From: Candidatus Fimenecus excrementigallinarum
Lineage (GTDB): Bacteria; Bacillota; Clostridia; Oscillospirales; Acutalibacteraceae
Assembly (NCBI GenBank): GCA_018714805.1
Contig: DVMW01000036.1
Span: 1-64,000 of the forward strand
Reading direction: 5' to 3'
Length of the DNA stretch: 64,000 nt
The translations under genes were made by a program, and so were the position numbers. Below the pieces are notes generated by a model. The model had not been told where the DNA came from, did no database searches, and saw nothing but the letters and a program-made list of their open reading frames with translations. Shown here one piece after another: positions 59,956 through 64,000 of this stretch. Within the stretch, counting starts at the first letter, position 1, and each line of letters opens with the position of its first letter.

Positions 59956-61260
59956 ATGTTTTTCCAAAAAGATGCGGAGACCATGCCGCGCGCGAAAATT
60001 CGCGAGCTGCAGCTCGAGCGGCTGCGCTACACGGTGCGGTACTGCTACGAACGTGTCCCGTTTTACAAACGGAAGCTGGACGCGGCGGGCGTGCGCCCCG
60101 ACGACATTCGGAGCTTAGACGACCTTCGCCGCATCCCGCCGACGGTCAAAACGGATTTGCGCGACAACTACCCGTTCGGGCTGTTCGCCGTCCCCATGCA
60201 GCAGATTGTGCGCATCCATGCGTCCTCGGGCACGACGGGCAAGCCCACGGTCGTCGGCTATACGAAGCACGATTTGGAGATATGGTCCGACTGCATGGCG
60301 CGTCTGTGCGCCGCGGCCGGCGCGACGTCGGACGATATTGTGCAGATTTCGTTCGGCTACGGCATGTTCACCGGCGCTTTGGGGCTGCACTACGGGCTTG
60401 AAAAGTTGGGCTGCACCGTTGTCCCCAATTCGAGCGGCAACACCGAAAAAGCGCTGATGTTCATGCGCGACTTTAAGACCTCGGCGCTTGTGGCGACGCC
60501 CTCCTATGCGCTTTATATGGCGGAGACCGCCAAAAAGCTCGAATATCCGATGTCGGATTACCATCTGCGCCTCGGCCTGTTCGGCTCGGAGGGCTGTACG
60601 CCGGAAATGCGCACGCAGATTGAGACCGCCTGGGGCCTCTTTGCGACCGACAATTACGGCATGAGCGAGCTGATGGGACCCGGCGTCTCGGGCGAATGCA
60701 CCGAACGCGACGGTCTGCACATCAATGAGGACTACTTTTTGTGCGAGGTTGTCGACCCCGACACGCTCGAGCCCCTCGGCGAAGGGGAGACCGGCGAGCT
60801 GCTTGTCACGACCCTGACGAAAGAGGGCATCCCGCTTCTGCGTTACCGCACGCGCGACATCACGCGGATTGTCTATGCGCCGTGCAAATGCGGCCGGACG
60901 CTTGCGCGGATGGATAAGATTAAGGGCAGAAGCGACGATATGCTGAAAATCCGCGGCGTCAACGTGTTCCCGTCGCAGATTGAGAGCGTGCTGGTCGGGA
61001 TGCAGGGAGTCAGCCCCCATTACCAGCTGATTGTCCGGCGCGAGGGCTTTGCCGATACGCTGGAAATTCGCGTGGAGCTTGCGGACACGTCGCTTTTGGA
61101 CAGCTACAGCCGCATTGAGGAGCTGCAAAACCGGATTTTACACAATATGCACACGGTGCTGGGCCTGCAGTGCAAGGTCAGCATTGTGGAGCCGAATACC
61201 ATTGAACGGTTCGTCGGCAAGGCGAAGCGCGTCGTGGATTTGCGGAAGGAGAACGTATGA
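59956..61260 (+). CDS. paaK: Phenylacetate-CoA ligase (aryl-acid CoA ligase)
   Basis: 434 residues. ANL-superfamily motifs: the P-loop SSGTTGKPTVVGYT, aromatic-binding ISFGYGMFTGALGLHYG, DNYGMSE and the hinge RSDDMLKIRGVNVFP, then a C-terminal domain with KAKRV. It joins an aryl acetate to CoA; with indolepyruvate:ferredoxin oxidoreductase it can run in reverse to yield ATP. GAGAGGTGG precedes the ATG. ATGA overlap with iorA. Confidence 0.92.
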   Translation: MFFQKDAETMPRAKIRELQLERLRYTVRYCYERVPFYKRKLDAAGVRPDDIRSLDDLRRIPPTVKTDLRDNYPFGLFAVPMQQIVRIHASSGTTGKPTVVGYTKHDLEIWSDCMARLCAAAGATSDDIVQISFGYGMFTGALGLHYGLEKLGCTVVPNSSGNTEKALMFMRDFKTSALVATPSYALYMAETAKKLEYPMSDYHLRLGLFGSEGCTPEMRTQIETAWGLFATDNYGMSELMGPGVSGECTERDGLHINEDYFLCEVVDPDTLEPLGEGETGELLVTTLTKEGIPLLRYRTRDITRIVYAPCKCGRTLARMDKIKGRSDDMLKIRGVNVFPSQIESVLVGMQGVSPHYQLIVRREGFADTLEIRVELADTSLLDSYSRIEELQNRILHNMHTVLGLQCKVSIVEPNTIERFVGKAKRVVDLRKENV

Positions 61261-62996
61261 GCAAACAACTGTTGATTGGCAACGAGGCCGTTGCCAGAGG
61301 GCTGTACGAGGCGGGGCTGCGTGTCGCTTCCAGCTATCCGGGCACGCCCAGTACGGAAATTACGGAGTGCATCGCAAAATATGACGACGTCTACAGCGAG
61401 TGGGCGCCCAATGAAAAGGTTGCGATGGAGGTTGCGGCGGGCGCGGCCATTGCCGGCGCGCGGTCGTTCTGCGGCATGAAGCACGTCGGACTCAACGTTG
61501 CGGCGGACCCGCTGTTTACCGCATCCTATACCGGCATCAACGCCGGCATGGTGATTGCCGTGGCGGACGACCCCGGGATGCATTCGTCCCAAAACGAGCA
61601 GGATTCCCGCCACTATGCGAAGGCGTCGAAGCTCATGATGCTCGAGCCCTCCGATTCCGAGGAATGCCTGCAATTTGCCAAGCGCGCGCTGGCGCTTTCC
61701 GAGCAGTTCGACGCGCCCGTCATTTTGCGCCTGACTACGCGCGTTGCGCATTCGCGCAGCCTTGCCGAGGTCGGCGAGCGGGAAGAAATCGACCTGAAGC
61801 CGTACACAAAAGACCCGATGAAATATGTCATGATGCCCGGCATGGCCATCAAAAAGCACGTCGTCGTCGAGCAGCGTATCCTGGACCAGGTCGCGTGGGC
61901 AGAGACGACCGACCTCAACCGCGAGGAGATGTACAACACCGATATCGGCGTTATCACCTCCGGCATTACGTATACATACGCTAAGGAAGCGCTCGGGGAA
62001 GGGGCCTCTTACCTGAAGCTCGGCTGCGTCTATCCGCTGCCGGTCGAGCGCATCCGCGCGTTTGCCGCCAAATGCAAAAAGGTCTATGTGCTCGAGGAGC
62101 TGGACCCGTTTTTGGAGGAGCATTGCCGGCAGAACGGCATTGCGGTCATCGGCAAAGAGGCGTTTACGCTGCAGGGCGAGTATTCCCAGAGCCTTATCAA
62201 AAAGGTCATTTTAGGGCAGGAGGATGCAAGCGTTGCGACCGACCTCGAGATTCCCGCGCGCCCGCCGGTGCTTTGCGCGGGCTGCCCGCACCGCGGCCTT
62301 TTCTATGCGCTCAAAAAGCTGAACGTCTTTGTCAGCGGCGACATCGGCTGCTACACGCTCGGCGCGCTGGCGCCGCTCGCGATGATAGATACGTGCATCT
62401 GCATGGGCGCCTCCGTCTCGGCGCTGCACGGCCGCAACAAGGCGGACGAAGCGAATGCGAAAAAGTCCGTTGCGGTTATCGGCGATTCGACCTTCATGCA
62501 CTCGGGCGTGACGGGACTTATCGACATCGCCTATAACCAGAGCAATTCCACGGTTATCATCCTCGACAACAGCATCACCGGCATGACCGGTCACCAGGAT
62601 AACCCCACGACCGGCAAGACCATCAAGGGCGACCCGACCACGGCGGTCAGCCTGGAGCTGCTTGCAAAGGCGGTCGGGATTGACCGCGTGCGCGTCGTCG
62701 ACCCCTACAATTTGGAGGAATGCGAGCGCGTTATCCGCGAGGAGGTCGAGGCGGACGAACCCTCGGTCGTCATTTCCCGCCGGCCCTGCGCGCTGCTTAA
62801 GTACGTCAAGCACAAGCCGCCCATGCACGTGGACGCGGACAAATGCGTCGGCTGCAAAATGTGCATGAAGATTGGCTGCCCCGCCATCAGCATGAAGGAT
62901 AAGAAATCGGTCATCGACTTTACCCAGTGCGTCGGCTGCGCGGTGTGCAGCCAGCTGTGCAAATTCGGTGCCATAAAGGAGGGCGATGCGAAATGA
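61257..62996 (+). CDS. iorA: Indolepyruvate:ferredoxin oxidoreductase, alpha subunit
   Basis: 579 residues. Pyrimidine domain at the N-terminus (SYPGTPSTEITE), thiamine-diphosphate binding domain with GDSTFMHSGVTGLIDIAYN, and a C-terminal ferredoxin domain with two [4Fe-4S] motifs (CVGCKMCMKIGCP and CVGCAVCSQLC). It decarboxylates aromatic 2-oxo acids to aryl-acetyl-CoA, passing electrons to ferredoxin. Coupled by ATGA to both paaK and iorB. Confidence 0.95.
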   Translation: MSKQLLIGNEAVARGLYEAGLRVASSYPGTPSTEITECIAKYDDVYSEWAPNEKVAMEVAAGAAIAGARSFCGMKHVGLNVAADPLFTASYTGINAGMVIAVADDPGMHSSQNEQDSRHYAKASKLMMLEPSDSEECLQFAKRALALSEQFDAPVILRLTTRVAHSRSLAEVGEREEIDLKPYTKDPMKYVMMPGMAIKKHVVVEQRILDQVAWAETTDLNREEMYNTDIGVITSGITYTYAKEALGEGASYLKLGCVYPLPVERIRAFAAKCKKVYVLEELDPFLEEHCRQNGIAVIGKEAFTLQGEYSQSLIKKVILGQEDASVATDLEIPARPPVLCAGCPHRGLFYALKKLNVFVSGDIGCYTLGALAPLAMIDTCICMGASVSALHGRNKADEANAKKSVAVIGDSTFMHSGVTGLIDIAYNQSNSTVIILDNSITGMTGHQDNPTTGKTIKGDPTTAVSLELLAKAVGIDRVRVVDPYNLEECERVIREEVEADEPSVVISRRPCALLKYVKHKPPMHVDADKCVGCKMCMKIGCPAISMKDKKSVIDFTQCVGCAVCSQLCKFGAIKEGDAK

Positions 62997-63571
62997 GTAC
63001 GAAAAGCATTATGATTGTCGGCGTCGGCGGCCAGGGTACGCTGCTTGCCAGCCGTCTGCTCGGCGCGGCGCTGCTTTCCGCCGGATACGACGTCAAGGTT
63101 TCCGAGGTCCACGGCATGAGCCAGCGCGGCGGCTCGGTCGTCACCTACGTCAAATACGGCGACCGGGTGTATTCGCCCATCGTCCAGAAAGGGCAGGCGG
63201 ACCTGATTCTCGCCTTTGAGCAGCTGGAGGCCGCACGGTGGCTGCCGTTCCTCAAGACGGACGGCACCATCATCGCCAACACGCAGAAAATGGACCCCAT
63301 GCCCGTCGTGACCGGCGCCGCCGTGTATCCCGAGGGCGTTCTGGACGCGATTCGGTGCACCGGCGTCCAACTGCGCGCGGTCGACGCGCTGTCTCTGGCG
63401 GTCGAGGCGGGCTCCACCAAAGCGGTCAACGTCGTCCTGATTGGCGTCATGGCGGCGCACATGGACATCGACCGCGCCGTTTGGGAGCAGGCGATTCGCG
63501 ATACCGTCCCGCAGAAATTTCTGGACATGAACCTGAAGGCGTTTGCGCTCGGTTACGAAAACGCCGGGTGA
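62993..63571 (+). CDS. iorB: Indolepyruvate:ferredoxin oxidoreductase, beta subunit
   Basis: 192 residues, the gamma-type domain: IMIVGVGGQGTLLASRLLG and VSEVHGMSQRGGSVVTYVK are the family signature. AAGGAGGGCGATGCGAA precedes the ATG, which overlaps the iorA stop. It forms the enzyme with IorA. Confidence 0.95.
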   Translation: MSTKSIMIVGVGGQGTLLASRLLGAALLSAGYDVKVSEVHGMSQRGGSVVTYVKYGDRVYSPIVQKGQADLILAFEQLEAARWLPFLKTDGTIIANTQKMDPMPVVTGAAVYPEGVLDAIRCTGVQLRAVDALSLAVEAGSTKAVNVVLIGVMAAHMDIDRAVWEQAIRDTVPQKFLDMNLKAFALGYENAG

Positions 63572-63605
63572 CAAACGGCTTTGCAAAGCAAAAGGAGGCG
63601 TTTGC

Positions 63606-64000
63606 ATGGCGATTCAACAGCTTTCTGTTTTTGTAGAGAATAAGCCCGGCCGGCTGGCGGAGATTACGGGCTGTCTTGCGAAATGCGGGGTGAGCATCCG
63701 TGCGTTCACCATTGCGGATACGATTGATTTCGGGATTTTGCGTCTGATTGTGTCCGACACCCCGCGCGCCGCGCAGGCGCTTCGCGAGGCCGGCGTCGCC
63801 GCTTCGATTACGGAGGTCCTCGGCGTCTCCATTCCCGACGTGCCCGGCGCGTTTGCCGAGGTTGTCAAAAAGCTTGCCGACGCGGGCGCAAACGTGGAAT
63901 ACGGCTACGCCTTTTTAACGCCGGAGGCCGGGCACGCCTACGTGATTCTGCGCGTCAACGACATTCCCGCCGCGGCGCGGACGCTGCGCGCGCAAAACGT
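63606..64000 (+). CDS. Tandem ACT-domain protein (3' end outside window)
   Basis: At least 131 residues, still open at the window end. Two ACT domains are visible: SVFVENKPGRLAEITGCLA and SIPDVPGAFAEVVKKLADAG. ACT domains bind amino acids or related ligands; this form is the usual last gene of paaK-iorAB operons and probably senses aromatic compounds or adjusts enzyme activity. CAAAAGGAGG precedes the ATG. Confidence 0.9.
   Translation, partial: MAIQQLSVFVENKPGRLAEITGCLAKCGVSIRAFTIADTIDFGILRLIVSDTPRAAQALREAGVAASITEVLGVSIPDVPGAFAEVVKKLADAGANVEYGYAFLTPEAGHAYVILRVNDIPAAARTLRAQN

Overview
The window reads as chromosomal DNA of a high-GC, spore-forming gut Firmicute, most likely a Clostridia member near the Oscillospiraceae (inference). 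Evidence seen: Gram-positive style Shine-Dalgarno sites and sigma-A promoters, a CIRCE heat-shock element, a sipL-spoIVA pair, a spoIVFA/spoIVFB-like pair, a heterodimeric ABC exporter, PASTA-domain signalling, and many intracellular glycan-processing genes with GPH-type sugar transporters. Genes are tightly packed, often with 4-base ATGA overlaps; no gene-free stretch exceeds 300 bases.

Layout. 1-2.6 kb: the end of a leucine-rich surface protein, a 45-residue peptide gene and an O-antigen ligase-like membrane protein. 2.7-6.6 kb: a cytoplasmic sialidase and a GPH transporter with a long charged tail. 6.7-9.7 kb: nadA, mnmA and a YczE-like membrane protein. 9.9-14.5 kb: a PASTA protein whose kinase domain looks catalytically dead, a metallophosphoesterase and a second GPH transporter. 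14.7-17.3 kb: a membrane protein, an HxxxDG acyltransferase and an HD hydrolase in one overlapping operon. 17.4-22 kb: an epimerase with a zinc-ribbon tail, a membrane-anchored protein, a TetR regulator and a CDF metal exporter, linked by a shared TTTTCCC/GGGAAAA palindrome. 22-25 kb: PRPP synthetase, Hsp20, CIRCE and a sirtuin. 25-29 kb: MarR plus a two-subunit ABC exporter.

29-36.4 kb is a pentose/glycan block: a GH95 lipoprotein, then ribulokinase, araA and araD behind a promoter with direct repeats, followed by a methyltransferase. 36.4-40.9 kb: an ArsB/NhaD-type permease, then sipL-spoIVA. 41-44.1 kb: AraC regulator, APH-type kinase and HSL-type esterase, lying between two identical 41-bp repeats, the second touching the 3' end of tRNA-Val(GAC). 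44.4-48.3 kb: the spoIVFA/B-like pair, a B12-binding type radical SAM protein and its DUF2344 partner. 48.4-50.3 kb: a GntR-controlled ABC transporter. 50.4-55.4 kb: rplS, a NUDIX hydrolase and two adjacent intracellular glycosidase-type genes (GH89 and DUF4091). 55.5-64 kb: typA, an amidohydrolase, a sodium:solute symporter, and an aryl-acid operon (paaK, iorA, iorB, ACT-domain protein) running off the end.

Together the genes suggest import of host or plant oligosaccharides by ion-coupled carriers with hydrolysis inside the cell (sialidase, GH89, DUF4091), arabinose use through the isomerase pathway, and fermentation of aromatic 2-oxo acids through indolepyruvate:ferredoxin oxidoreductase. 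All names come from reading motifs and gene order; no database search was run.
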